NCBI GenBank assembly: GCA_018902385.1
Contig: JABSSW010000029.1
Location: forward strand, 519,762 to 583,761
DNA from: Physcia stellaris
Lineage: Eukaryota > Ascomycota > Lecanoromycetes > Caliciales > Physciaceae
Direction: 5' to 3'
Length of the DNA: 64,000 nt
Part shown: positions 1-11,640 of the stretch, piece after piece
Layout: every line of letters begins with the position of its first letter
Position numbering within the stretch: position 1 is the stretch's first letter
Notes under the pieces: model-generated
What the model was told of the DNA's origin: nothing
Databases searched by the model: none
What the model saw: the letters and a program-made list of their open reading frames with translations, nothing else
Made by a program: the position numbers and the translations under genes

Positions 1-1979
1 TAATCCTGACAATGCCGGCAGAGACCGCCGTGAGTATTACGAGTTCGATGAAGAGGAAAGTGAAATAAAAGTTTTGGGTGATGACTTCCCGCTTGCTGCG
101 CGTAGGTGCACCAACAAGCACCGCCAACTTTCGTGCTAATGCTGGTACGACGAGTTGAATCAACAAAGCGAGGAGTATAGAAACGAGAGGACCTGGTACA
201 AGTCAACAATTTATCGTTGGACGTCATTGATTGGGTTTGGAACAAGTTATCAGACGTGAAGTTTGCATATCACAAACAAGGTCGATTAGAGACCGCTCTA
301 GAGTCTATTCATATGTGAAATGAGAGAGCAGCTTACCTGATATTAGTCCAATGATCCAGCTCGGCCATTCTCTGAGCCACGAAAGCCATGATACCGAGTA
401 GCTAAGACTCCCAATTTGAGACAAAGATGAAAGGATGGTTGTAGGTATACCCCACAGTAGCAGCAAGGCAGCAAATAGGATCAGGGCGATGCAAGTCCTA
501 ACAAAGCGTCCCAGAGATGTGACGCCCATGTTAGGCCAGATGATTTCGTGTGGCGCAACCTCCAAGAAACGAGGAGACATGCGTCCGGCTAAGTTGTGGC
601 TCACTAGACTGCAAGCCATATGTGCAGCCATTTGTCTGTCGAACTGTACGAAAGCCGAATTCTGCTTCTTGAAAAGTGTCTCGTCATCCAGCTTGAGAAG
701 CAGCTCTTCGATCTCAATTGTCAAACGAGCGACTTCTGTCCGCAGCCAGGCAATCTTGGACACTTTCCGCTTTTCACCGGAGATCCAGAACCTGAAGACT
801 GAGGTGGGTTTCCACGTACCATCCTTCACCTTGACCAGAGAGATCTTGGAGGCCGTCGAGGGCTTTACGTACTTATGCCAAAGTTGCTCTTCCTCCTGGC
901 AATCTCTTTCGAATGCTATAGCGATTCGGCGCTTTTCCAGCACATCATCTGCATCGTTGTCTTCATTTGGAGCCATGGAGTCACGGGAGATGTTCTCCGT
1001 GGTTTGCTTTGGTTTTGAAGCATCGATAGTCTTTCGGTACTTCTTGTTCACCGATCGCAAAATGCTGAGCTCTTGTTTCTCCAGATTATGGCGCAGACTC
1101 CGACGCTGGGCTACCAGAGCTCTCAGAGATTTGTAGTCTCGATTTACCCAGACGTGTAATCTACTCCGGTCGTCATTGTCAACAAAGACGTCATACAGTG
1201 CTTTCAACGCCTCTTTGCTTCGGTACTCGCTCGGGATGTTGGTGATGAGGACCGTCCTCGCAGACGCCTTCAGCCTATGCTCTGGAGAAGTGAGGAATCG
1301 CTGTCTCACAGCAATGAAGTTGACTTTTTCACGATACATTCGGAACAGTGCCCAAGCAATGACTATTAGTGCGCAGACTAGATGTGCCCAGTACCGGTTC
1401 GTTCTGGCAGGATCAATATTCTGCCAGGACAAAGTATCAAGGCCAGTGACGTTCCAGCGCACCATTTCATGATTGGTGTTATTGTGTAGTCTGTTACCTT
1501 TTCCGTCGTTGTGGTTGATAGGAAGAAGGACTGTCACAATAAAAGCCATCAAGGGCACAAAGATGATGATCATTGCCCGAAGAAGCCGTATGAAGAAGTA
1601 TCCATCCAATCCGCACTTCAGCATAAGCTCATCGTCACGGAGACTGAAGATCCTGCGTAGCCATGTGAATGGGTTTGCAGGTACCTCTTCTACCCGTAAT
1701 CGGTCCTGGACAAGATATGTCTTAGGCTGGCTGTACAGGGGTCAGCTCGAAGACTTGGCAAGAAGTCAAGAAGACGCACTATATTCTCCGGCCAATGGCA
1801 GCACTTTTGAGCAGAAAGAACCCAATGACCTCGAAAGCGAAAAGAGCCAAGCTGACGGCAATGTTGAGTACGAAAGCCCTGAGCTGGATTCCGGCTTGCG
1901 CTTGGGCATCGCTTGGTGGACCACCAAACAGATCGTCCAGGGTTGAATTACTCCCGGTCGAATTGGCGTGGCTAGCCAT
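1..1979 (-). CDS. CSC1/OSCA-like calcium-permeable stress-gated channel (DUF221), 3' end outside window
   Basis: Three exons fit one protein: 1780-1979, 337-1730 and 1-192. The introns are 1731-1779 (49 nt, GTGCGT...CAG, branch-like GCTGAC) and 193-336 (144 nt, GTAAGC...CAG), and the phases match at both joints. The start at 1979 gives a polar N-terminus and a first membrane helix (about residues 33-56). Exon 2 adds the remaining N-terminal helices, then a large cytosolic domain with the RNP-like strand RTVLITNIP (about residues 225-233) and a charged, coiled-coil-like stretch. Next comes the block ending APHEIIWPNMGV, which leads into the C-terminal pore bundle. Exon 3 carries further helices to the window edge. 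About 594 residues are visible, so the last few hundred residues of this family are missing. Family members are hyperosmolality- or mechanically gated cation channels of the plasma membrane or vacuole. No lesion is seen. The methionine at 1624 is internal. Confidence 0.9.
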
Positions 1980-3114
1980 GTTAATTGCTCCGCTCGATCG
2001 TCAAGCTACGGGTCCTGATGTACACATTGATTACTTCGCTGGGGAAACCTCAGGTGGTGGACCTAGGAGCGCTGTTTTATCGTGGACTGGGGAAGACATC
2101 CTGTCGCGTGAATACTGACACAATTCACATGACAGTGGGAAGTTCACATGCTAATGATGAAGGGGAAATGTTGAGCGGTACCTAGACGATGCGACTGGCC
2201 GTATGTTTGATGACGGCGTGATGAACGTGCACTGCGTGGAAGTTTGAGACGCCAATCTCCAGAAACGCGCTAACGCCAATGCCAAGGCTTGAGCTGCCGG
2301 AATCCCGGTCCGTGTGGTGGGGGGATTGAGGGTAGAGTGCTCAGGGTTTCGGTGTTAGAACAGCTGGACTCTCGAAACAGCCATCATCAATATCACAATA
2401 CTTCATCTCCATAGTCTCTTAGTCTTTGTTCAATTCTTCATGATAATCCGGCATCTGATCTTGTCAACTATCAGCAAACCTTCAACGTTGATTTCTCTCT
2501 CACATGATCTATAACTCGACGTTCAGTAATTCCTTTTTTCTTGCACAACAACTTGAAATCTAAATACCTCATGTTTTATGCATTATCTACGGAGATCTAT
2601 TTTGGAGTCCGAATCGTATTGCATGATGCATCTACTTCAGGTGTGAATGTTCTATTTACATGCAAGGAGGTTGTATCTCTATATATTCTGTCAAGGCCCT
2701 CGGCATATCAAGTTCCAACAGTCTAGTCGAAATATTCAGTCTCCAAAAATAAAGTAGTGAGAAAAAAAAGTTAACAGTCATCTGAAGTCAAAATATACTG
2801 TTGATCATCAGTCCGTATTATTTCTAAATTGAAAAATCATGCTAATGAAGTAAGACAAAGACAACGTCGTGGAACTTCTATCTCTCTAGATTGTAAAGGC
2901 GTGATTTGTTGTGAAAACAATTCTTCGAAAAACATTTTCACTAAAGCCGAAGCTGAAGTCATTTGAACATAGAGCGGATTTCGCTAAAGTCTCTAGTTGT
3001 TCAGCGCTGTGTGTTACACGCATCTGCATTAAGCTACCTAACGTTCTCAGAGACAAGAGTCTTGACTGATGATTTCTACGTCTATGTTGACCGATCCAAA
3101 GAAGCGATTGACCA
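1980..3114. other. Intergenic spacer, no gene recognised
   Basis: This lies between the start of the CSC1-like gene and the stop of the lipase gene. It should hold the channel gene's promoter and the lipase 3' UTR. Base composition falls to moderately AT-rich around 2,400-2,880. The short open frames here show no conserved motif, and I assign none of them. Confidence 0.6.
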
Positions 3115-4557
3115 TCAAGCCGTCTGATATCCCTGAGTCGAAAACTCCACAAACCAGTCCTGCTCTTTCTGGTAAAACTTATACGGTCTCGAACTCGTAT
3201 AATTGTTTCTCTGACATCCTGGCTTGATCATATCCCCTCTGAACCTTGCTTCAATGAAGTCTAGCCACATGCGCTGACTTGCGAACATAACCGGCACATG
3301 CGTTACTCCTTGGAAAGTCATATACTGTAGTTGACTTTCCGGATACTCTGTACAAGTCTTGGCTACATATCGAGCAGTGACAGACGCTGGCACTGCCTCA
3401 TCGCCCTCACCCTGAAGAACAAGCATCGCTCCTGCGAACCGCCTTCCCGCAGGGTTTGTGCGACTGTCATACTCTCGTACCCGGGCATTTTTGGTCCAAT
3501 CCAGGTTTACCAGGTCCTCATCCGCGAAAAGCTCAGATGTTGTAGAAAAGCAGCCCTGAATCTCCGCCATCAGGTTCAACCGCCCGATGCCAGCGGGAGT
3601 CAAGACATCACCAAGTTCGAAGTCCGAATATTTGACAGTGAGTGTGCGAGCAATGTACGCTGCTAGGCCTGCATCTCCAGCTACGCCAACGGTTTCGATG
3701 AGCCCAATTAGACTGGTGACCGGAGAGCCTACGACAACGCCCAGATACCCTTCCACTGGCTTTTGTGCCTGTCGGACAGCTGCCGCCCAAGCTGCACCAC
3801 CACCCTGACTGTGTCCCATAACAACGAATCGCTTGGAAAGGGTTGAGTAAGCACTACGCGCAGCTTGGACGGCGTAGAATATGTCGTTTGCATGACTTGG
3901 GTTGTCCAAGTAGGGATGCGTTAAGGGGTTTCCCTCTGCATCCTTGGTGACTCCTAATCCGGCGTAGTCGGGCGCAACCACAACATAGCCTTGCGTTACC
4001 AGTTCAAAGATGGACGCAAACTGATACAGGAGATTTCTGTAGTTAGAAGGGGCACAATTGCCGAAGATGCCGCTGGTGCCATGGGCCCAGGCGACGATTG
4101 GAAATCCATCTGGCTGAGTACGCGGGAGATACGGCCAAAGGATGTATGCTGAGGCGGGAATCGCAGAGCCATTAGAACTCTCACTTTGATATAGAATTCT
4201 CGAAATAGCGGTATTGGGAGGAAGAGTATAAGTTGAGGTATTGGCATCAGGCTCGAGCTTCAGTAATGTCCCTGGGGCCGCCGTTGCCGACTTTTGCGGC
4301 ACGAGATAGAAAACGTCTGCCGATGCAGGCCCCTTTGCGAAATTTGAGCGCTCAAAGTTGAGAGCTACTGCTACGTTGTTGCCGAGAGTTTCGTTAATAC
4401 CTGCAGCATCTCGCTGAGTGGACGTGATTGTCAGCGAGGAGTTGAATGTGTCCGTCTGTGGCCTTAGCGATCGATATTGTGCACACACCGGCTGCCATGT
4501 TAGCAATGCCGATAGCAGCACGAAGGAAAGCCTTGGAAAAGGAGCATTGTTGAACAT
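3115..4557 (-). CDS. Secreted LIP-family lipase (alpha/beta hydrolase, Candida antarctica lipase A type)
   Basis: One uninterrupted frame of 480 codons from the ATG at 4557. A start at 4608 is also in frame and adds 17 residues, but the later ATG gives a textbook signal peptide: a short polar start, a hydrophobic core (SFVLLSALL) and a likely cut after VCA. Counting from the 4608 ATG, the nucleophile is Ser267 in GHSQGGG, the acid Asp403 in GEGDEAVP and the base His437 in GVTHVPV. The order and spacing fit the PF03583 secretory lipase family, as does the oxyanion-side motif AWAHGTSG. Such enzymes hydrolyse esters of long-chain fatty acids outside the cell. The length is normal for the family (about 450-480 residues) and no intron or lesion is visible. 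The exact substrate cannot be read from sequence. Confidence 0.9.
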   Translation of the reverse strand: MFNNAPFPRLSFVLLSALLTWQPVCAQYRSLRPQTDTFNSSLTITSTQRDAAGINETLGNNVAVALNFERSNFAKGPASADVFYLVPQKSATAAPGTLLKLEPDANTSTYTLPPNTAISRILYQSESSNGSAIPASAYILWPYLPRTQPDGFPIVAWAHGTSGIFGNCAPSNYRNLLYQFASIFELVTQGYVVVAPDYAGLGVTKDAEGNPLTHPYLDNPSHANDIFYAVQAARSAYSTLSKRFVVMGHSQGGGAAWAAAVRQAQKPVEGYLGVVVGSPVTSLIGLIETVGVAGDAGLAAYIARTLTVKYSDFELGDVLTPAGIGRLNLMAEIQGCFSTTSELFADEDLVNLDWTKNARVREYDSRTNPAGRRFAGAMLVLQGEGDEAVPASVTARYVAKTCTEYPESQLQYMTFQGVTHVPVMFASQRMWLDFIEARFRGDMIKPGCQRNNYTSSRPYKFYQKEQDWFVEFSTQGYQTA

Positions 4558-4608
4558 ATTCGGAGGAAGTCGCCGCTTAATTGATGTCCTGCAGAAGAAT
4601 TTGAGCAT

Positions 4609-7110
4609 TCAAACAGAATCATCGCCCAAGAGAGAGCGCACAGTCTCCTGCTACTAAATACCATTCGCAAACAATGAAAGCAGGTGCCTGTTGCTCCTCC
4701 AACCGCACCTCTGATCCTTCGAACCTTATGCGCAAGAGCGGGGTTGTAGGATCCGAATGCCTGTCAATTGAGAGGGTTTTCCGTGAAAGCACAAAACAAA
4801 AAAGCAAGCTCGGATTGAAGCCCTGGAAATTCTTTGGCTATGGACACCGGGACACAAGAAATGGTGGTAACTAGACACTGCATGAAGGTCCTCGTCATCC
4901 AGTGATCAATGACAGAGTTTCCAAGATAGGTTTGAAATATGAGGTCTACCCGACGGCGGCGTGGACGACGACCTAGTAAGCCATCGCTTCCCGCTACGGC
5001 GAGCCTGGAAGTCGCCCTGTGTGAGGTGATGTTTAATCCCGAGTACCCCGCTCCGGGTAGAAGTAGCCCATATTGAGCGGAGACTCTAATTCGACACTTG
5101 GACTGCAGATCATTATCGGTAGCTTGGTGTATCTCTTTGGCGATTTTCTACACCGAGGTGCACAATTCATGAGAATCCTTGGCATCGAAAAAATTAAACT
5201 TTTCCCCGTCCCCGGCAGTTTCAGCTTTTTCTTAGCAATAACCCTGAAATAACCCTGAAAACTGCTGTCAAGCGTCACTAGTCGTCGTTAAAAGCACGCT
5301 AAATTGAGCTTAAATTTTTGTATTCAAATTTTCTCTCGAACGTTGTTTTCTCAATTAATTACAACACATTCAATAATATCTCGAATTGCGTGAAATTGAA
5401 TGATCGTATTATCAACGATGTAATATATATATTTTCACATTTTCGAAACATATTGATTTGTTTTGAAGTTATTAGAAAGTCTTTATGTTCGCTGGAGTAT
5501 GTCAGATTCGCAGCCATGAGCCTGTTACGTTCCTCATTGATCCCCACTTGGATATATTTGCATGAACATGTTTGAACATGATAACAGAGCGCGCGACAAG
5601 CACGACATAATAGGTATATGTGAGAAGGATAAAGAGCTAGGATAAGACTTGTGTGGCTCTTGCGAATAACAGGTTGGGCTCTCGATTTCTATATTTGTGT
5701 CGACGGATTCCTTTGCGCTCTGCACTCGCGAAGCAGGCTGGAGATGCTAAGGGTGTAATTTCTTATTTCTTGACCTGTATGTTCCAGGACGTTGAAGCAG
5801 CGTATACTCATCCAGTTCACTATATAGCGAATTAACAAATCGGAAAATGCGGGCTTTACGAGCTAGGAATGCAGAAAATATCGGATTTCCTTGTGCCACT
5901 GTCAGTCTCCGTTTGTAGAGTCATTATTTACCAAGTGAGTATACAAATTTTCCCCGAAGCTCGAAAGCAAACACTTGTCTACTATCGGGACTGCTTACTA
6001 TATCGTTACGAATTGACGTGTGGTATATATGACCATGTAACGATGTGTCTTTCTGAAGAACCCAAACACTTCGTCTAGACTATTTCGCAGTCCGGATAGT
6101 CACTGCCCACATCTTTTGTATCCTGGCCTTCAACACTTGGTATGTCTCTCCACTTCGACTCGGGATCATCTCCTAAAAATTAGCTAAGGGCTGATCTTGG
6201 TCCCATCGATGTTCTCTATTTTTGAGATCGACTGCGCTTTGAAGTCTCTTACAAGTGGGTCCCTGACGTACGTCAAAAGTCAATAACATACCGTAGAAGT
6301 GCATTGATATATTATATACCAGTTAGAACCCTTATTTCCTTCGATTTATTTCTGGAATTGAAGCTAGAAAGTCCGCTCGCATCAAGCCTCTTCTCCGTGC
6401 CGTGAACATGATCTAAGACTACGTGCCTTTGCATGATATCTCAAACCATTGAGACACCTTGAGCAAATCACGTTTCCGGCATAAGCCCTGGCGCTGAAGC
6501 ACTCTCACCAGTCACCGGTTTACTATTTCTGGGTATGATGAGCTGAACAAGTTATAGCGATGCTTTATCACATAGCCCAGAGCACGCGGTGCGTGAAGGT
6601 CAAGCGTGGGCTTTGCAGACTGTCCCGTGGCGTAGATGGCGATGTCTTCGTAAAGACCTGGATTGTTCTTCTGTCCTTCTAATGTCCACATTACATTTTT
6701 GTAAACTCTCAATCTTCACATTTCAAGAAAAAAGGGGTTTTCATCCGTCTCCGAAACTTTCCGCTCGCACTTCTAGCCATGGCGATTGGCAAAGAAAAAA
6801 CATTCAGACTGCGTCCCAACACTCACTGGAATAATAGCCCTAGATTTTTCCCCTTCACAGTTTCTTCATGGAAAAGTAGCACGGGATCTTAAAGAATAAT
6901 TGTTCCTTAGCTTTTTGCTAATCTGTGGACGACTGTCTAATAAGTCTTGCGCCCTCGATGGGTCTTCTTACATCCTTTCTCAAAATCGGACCCTGACCAG
7001 CAATCCCACTTCCTGATTAGGTAACAGAACTAGTGATGCCACTTCTCTCTTCTGGTCAGTCACTCCGCAAGATCGTAGGGCTCAATCTTGTGCTCTTCTT
7101 TGATGGATAG
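4609..7110. other. Long spacer with a short AT-rich relic, no gene recognised
   Basis: About 2.5 kb between the lipase 5' end and the SAT4-type gene's stop. A sub-stretch at about 5,285-5,480 is clearly more AT-rich and resembles the large right-hand block in style, so it may be a small decayed repeat. Short open frames occur on both strands without motifs. No tRNA fold or conserved coding signal was found. Confidence 0.5.
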
Positions 7111-8478
7111 TCAATCAGCAAAGTCATCAGCCCGAGAGCCCAAGAAATGCCCTGTCCCCTTGAGCCCCCCAACTGTGAGATTTGCATTTCCTCCATGACT
7201 CTGGTCGTTATCTTGTGGGAAAGGCTTTGACTTGAGCTTCTCCACATCATCACTTTCCAAGTAGCCCTGTCGCATACTCTTTCTAATCCTCACAAGTGGA
7301 TACCATCTCTTGTCCTTGTTAGAATTTTGACGTTTGGAGCCATTAGATCTCTGGCCTAAACTTTCAGTGAAGGATCGAAAGTAAGACACAAATGAGGCGA
7401 GTCGTTGACGGCTAGACTCGAATTGGAAAATTGGTGTGAGGACTGGAAAACAGGCGCACATGATACCAATGTTGAGCTCTGCCGTGCTACAAAGATATTA
7501 ATCAGGCAATCAGTGAGACATCTCAATGCCACGGAACAGACCCACCTCAAAGCGTACAGAGGGACCGAATTCCAGGTGATGTCTTGGTCTGGAAAGCTTA
7601 TGACACGATATACCAATGTCCAGACGGAACAAATGCAAGCCCTACGACGGAGAACAAGATAGCTTAATATCATTTTTCTTAGTTTCATTGTCGTGAAAGA
7701 CTTACAACAGACCAGTCGCGAATATGGCACCAATCCTGATCCTCTTGCTTAATGGCAGATTCATCTGCCATAGTACAGGGATAGGTATAGTCAAGACGTA
7801 GAAGTCGGTCAGTACACTAACCACCCCGGAGAATACTTGTAGATTCACAACAGGCGTCGTGCACCTTTTGGTTACGGCTATGGATCGCCAACCGCCTTGA
7901 TCGTCCTTTCGCGGAATGCATAGAGCGCAGAATCCAATAATGGCGATGCCATATGAGACGGCAGTGAATATTATGCCCATGTGGATAAACAAGCGAGCTC
8001 GTCGGTTGGGTCCAAAGATGTGAAAATACAGCAGAAAAAGAGAGAGTTTGGTACAGAATGCAGCGATGGAGTAGGTCACTGTAGAACCGATCTATTTCTT
8101 GCTGATCTCAGGCGTCAAGTCTACCAACCGAATATTCCACTGATGAGGTCCAAGAGGATCATCGAGCAGCGAAAGGAGAATACCGCATTGAGTGATTGTC
8201 GAGAGTACGGCGAGGATACACGAAGCTTTGCCAAATTAATACAAGTCATCAACCTCGACACCGAAGAAAGACTTACTATCCTCGTAAGCCCAGGTCTTTT
8301 TGACCCACGCTCTGACATAAATGCGCAGCAAAACCACGATGAGCATCAGAGGAAGAGCAATTGCTATAGTAACAAGGATTACTCTGGCTGAACTGTACGG
8401 ATGATCGAAGTCAGGTGTTACTCCCTCCGGCGGCTGCAGAGCGGGAATCTGTTGAAAGGGTATGCTCGTCACATCCAT
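7111..8478 (-). pseudogene. SAT4-family rhodopsin-like integral membrane protein with an in-frame TAG at codon 112
   Basis: Four exons fit: 8277-8478, 7706-8225, 7546-7641 and 7111-7486. The introns are 51, 64 and 59 nt, all GT...AG, and the phases match throughout, giving 398 codons. The N-terminus has the family's IPALQPPEGVTPDF block, then a first helix and WAYED. Later come HQWNIRL, the KLSLFLLYFHIFG helix and the block AELNIGIMCACFPVLTP, which together define the Pezizomycotina SAT4 (PF20684) seven-helix family. Codon 112 (8092-8094) is TAG. Counting TAG as a residue keeps the family's spacing from the Trp to the KLS helix, so it is a point lesion. Removing it as an intron would need a 33-37 nt intron, too short. 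CAG to TAG is the simplest change. Family roles are poorly known; some members sit in metabolite clusters. If the TAG is real, the protein stops after two or three helices. Confidence 0.8.
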
Positions 8479-9646
8479 GCTTGCCTAAAGACGATATGGG
8501 GTAACCTTAGCTCTGATTGTAGGAAATTAGATAGCGATGAAGGTCAATATAGTCAACTAGCAGAAACCAAATTCAACTTATCACCAAGAAAGAGAGCGGC
8601 CTCCGCTCCATATTTGGTACAGGGAATCACTTATTGCAAGATATCACTCGTGACCACCTGCTCACTCAGTCTCACACAACTAGCGTGTTTCCCGCGGTGG
8701 CCGAATGTTTCGGCTCATTAGATTCGAAGGTGCCTTTGCGGCGTGCACATCTCGTTTCGGCAGGATGACCGCATCTCATTTGGAAGAGTCACTCGGGTAG
8801 AGGCTCGTAGAACTGGGCGCCTCGCGTTGAAGCTGAACAAATCTGACATTGATAGGATTCCCTAGGCTCGATCGCAAATCAAGAGGCTCACTGAAACAGC
8901 TGCATCAGAATGGCAAAGAAATCATCCAGATAGTCCTACAGCTAGTGAACAGGTTTTTACAGCTGAGGCGCGGAAGCACGACGAGCATCAGTTCTGGAGT
9001 GATTCAAATTAGTTGAAAAGTTAAACCCTGATAACCGTCAAGACTAATGCACGATCAAGTCCTGTATATTTCTTATCTGAATCCCCTCAAGTCTATCCAA
9101 GAGCGAGTAGAAAGTCGTGGTTTGGCGCCTATAACTTACGCCATGCCGGAGCTGAGCTGCAAGTAAATGCGGGTCGGTGGCACATGCTGCGACTTACGTT
9201 AGCGGAACCCTTCAGTGGCCTCCTTACCAGTGATTCGACAAATCTTGCATAATAGGATTCTGCGGCTGTGTGCATCAGCCGACCGAAATTGATAATATTA
9301 ATGCAGCGCTTCTAAATACTTTGCTCCACTCTTCATTGGGGCGATGCAAGATGCGCTTGCTGTTGGTGGGATTGTATAGATCGAAACGCTGTGCCATCGA
9401 GCTGAACATTTGATGATGTGACCTTCCCTGTCTCCAGAGTCCGCGGACGGCTGAGCCGATGGAAAGAAATCGATTACTGTCTTCGCGCTGGGAGATATTT
9501 TTCACTAACGAAAAGGGCTTGGCTAGTTAGGGAAATTAGAGACTACCTATGCATATGAAGGGACAGTGGTTAAGACCACCGCAACGAGTCCAGGTCGCTA
9601 AGCAATGCACAAAATGTGTGCAGACATCGCCAATATCGACTAGACT
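8479..9646. other. Spacer with one unrecognised minus-strand open frame (9275-9493)
   Basis: Between the SAT4-type gene and the P450 pseudogene. On the minus strand, 9275-9493 encodes about 70 residues with a gene-like composition (contains HHQMFSSMAQRF and RILHRPNEEW). It lacks a convincing ATG and I do not recognise it. It may be a fragment of a broken gene. The rest shows no motif. Confidence 0.35.
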
Positions 9647-11332
9647 CTACTTTCTAGTGCGAATCCTAAAAGGGACTTTCTCTTTTGGTGGAAGTCCACC
9701 CAGAGGAAAGTACCGCATGTCAGCCTTCAGATCAGATTCACTAGGCCTAAGTATCTCTATATCAAACAGAGTAGACAGAAGTGCAAATGTCCCAATAATC
9801 TCTTGCTTCGCGAAATGCCGTCCTGGGCACATTCTCTGCCCGCCTCCATAGGGAATCCAGGCCCCTGATAGTCCATTCATAGAGAATCTTGGGATGCCGT
9901 TAACTTGATCGTCGGTAGCAGAGACCTTGGGCTGATCTTTAGCTCTGCGCAAGGGGGGGTGTATCAAGAAACGTTCTGCCCAGAATTCATCCAACGGATG
10001 CGGGTCTTCTGTGGAACCAGTATTCCACAGGGTGTTGTCCATGGCTGCAGTGCGGCTGGAAACGGCGATTAATTTATCTTTTGGAAACAAAAACTCGCCC
10101 AACTGGAAGTCATCATGCTCCGGCGCCCGTGAGATTAGAATTGCTACCCTCAAGCGTAAGGTCTCCGCGTAGACGGATTGGAGAAGCTGGCCTCCACAGA
10201 TGGTAGTTATGTCAGGAATCTCTTGGTTCTCTCTCATATGATTTCTGCGAAGTTTCCAGCTCTTGTCGAAGTTCGGAGAGTAGACGACGATCCTTAAACG
10301 CTTCGAAAACGAACCAGAATGCAGCAGGTACGGCATTCGTATTAGCAGCAAATATAAGCCCCAAGTCCTCGGATGCACGAGCATCCGCATCCATAACATC
10401 CATTTTCATAGAGTATTTCTGTCTCTCTCTTACCAACTTGTGTCCAAAATATGGCTCCCAATCCGGATCGTTGGAAGCTGTCCTATTGCAGTCCGAGTGC
10501 ATATGTGCGAATGCATGCCATTTCTTGATACCCGACAGAATTTTGTCGCGGGCTGAATATTGACGCGGACATAACCATCGGGGTAGACCCTTTAAAAGCG
10601 TTCCGACTGATCGGTCAAAAGCCCATAAGTCTTCGATGAAAGTTGGATTGAGACGTAAGATGTGCTTGCCGCACATAGCTTCAATAGAGGCCTTCGCAAC
10701 TTGTATCTGGAGAAATTCATAAAGATCAGCAAAGTCCGTCCAGTCTTCACCAAGGTTAAGGTCCGAGAATTGCTGGGCCAGAATCTTCATATAGCGTTCC
10801 GCCATTGATAGAAGGCCGGGCCCAGTAAGATGTTGATGGGCGGCTCTCTGCTGGTAATAGATGATCCGATGCTCCACTCGACAAGTACTTCCGGGATAGG
10901 GTTTGGTACACATTCCTGTATCATCCGAAGCATAGAATGGGATTGTTTTTGCGGATGTACCAAAAATGTTTCGAAGCGCGATGATCATCCCTGGCTTAGT
11001 AGACATCGATCTCGAAGACTTAAAAAGAGTAACGATGTTATCAGACCCGGAAACGATGTACATCTTAATAGGTTCCAACTTTAGTCGCATCGGCGTAGAG
11101 ACTGGAAACTCTCTGAGAACACTCGATGAGAGCTGAGCAGGGTTTTTCAGAAACGCAAACAAGTTGCCAAGAAAAGGTACCAAGTAGGGCACTAATGGCG
11201 GATGCTTTGGTAAGGTACCCAGTAGGGCACTATTGGTGGATGCTTTGGTAAGGAAAGTTGAGTCTTGGCCATACGAGACAGGGCAGATGTAACGATACGA
11301 GTCAGCGGGAAGATGCATAAGAATACCAGCAT
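9647..11332 (-). pseudogene. Cytochrome P450 pseudogene (fungal CYP7/CYP8-like group), two frame lesions
   Basis: The parts of a microsomal P450 are present in order. There is a hydrophobic anchor from the ATG at 11332 (LMLVFLCIFPL region), the proline hinge LPKHPPLVPYLVPFLG, an I-helix-like block with ANTNAVPA (about 10,323-10,346), ETLR as ExxR (10,154-10,165), AERF, and the heme loop YGGGQRMCPGR with its Cys codon at 9827-9829. Two breaks disturb the frame. A 38-bp tandem duplication (11,176-11,251) repeats the hinge and throws the anchor out of frame with the rest. A second shift lies near 10,228-10,235, in a (GA)4 run on the coding strand; loss of one GA pair would explain it, and no GT...AG intron fits. 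Intact homologues oxidise sterol- or lipid-like substrates at the ER. A shorter in-frame start at 11318 exists but lacks the anchor. Confidence 0.8.
11176..11251. repeat. 38-bp tandem duplication inside the P450 pseudogene
   Basis: Two adjacent 38-bp copies (11,176-11,213 and 11,214-11,251) differ at three positions. On the coding strand both encode the P450 proline hinge when read in the P450 frame. Since 38 is not a multiple of three, the duplication shifts the frame. The mismatches argue against a sequencing or assembly artefact. Confidence 0.9.
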
Positions 11333-11398
11333 CAACGCTGGTAGACAACGGCTTGATGGTCTCGGGAGACGGTTGGTTACGTTTGAAGTCGATTCTGG

Positions 11399-11640
11399 CT
11401 ATTCAGTCTGTTAGCAAGATCATTCATCATTGAGAGCCAGGTCTAATTACGCACGTCGATCATTTCATACATGTGTAGAGACTCAGGCAGTTGCGTAGAG
11501 TTCAAGAGTATCGATGGTGGTATGGCCTGTTCTGGACGCCAGTCATACTCTTCCATTGTATCTAAATATCGCTTTAAGATATGAAAACTTGCGTCGTAGA
11601 TGACTTTGATAGCATTATACATGATATTCGACGATTTCAT
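11399..11640 (-). other. Possible upstream exon and intron of the P450 pseudogene, or a separate small frame
   Basis: An ATG at 11640 opens 62 codons (11,455-11,640) of gene-like composition, with DWRPEQAIPPSILL and LPESLHMYEMID. It is followed by a GTGCGT donor, a CTAAC branch-like site and a TAG acceptor, an intron of 56 nt (11,399-11,454). Splicing there joins in frame to the P450 anchor reading frame and removes the only stop between them. This is unusual for a P450 N-terminus, so an unrelated small gene or remnant is equally possible. Confidence 0.3.

Noticed and set aside
435-1136. Plus-strand open frames across the CSC1-like gene
   Set aside because: They are antisense to a three-exon gene with clear family blocks and carry no motif of their own.
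305-1624. A CSC1-like protein starting at 1624 and ending at 305
   Set aside because: The methionine at 1624 is internal to exon 2 and the last residues before 305 lie in the intron 193-336.
8059-8126. A 33-37 nt intron removing the TAG of the SAT4-type gene
   Set aside because: It is too short for normal fungal splicing and would delete residues whose spacing fits the family.
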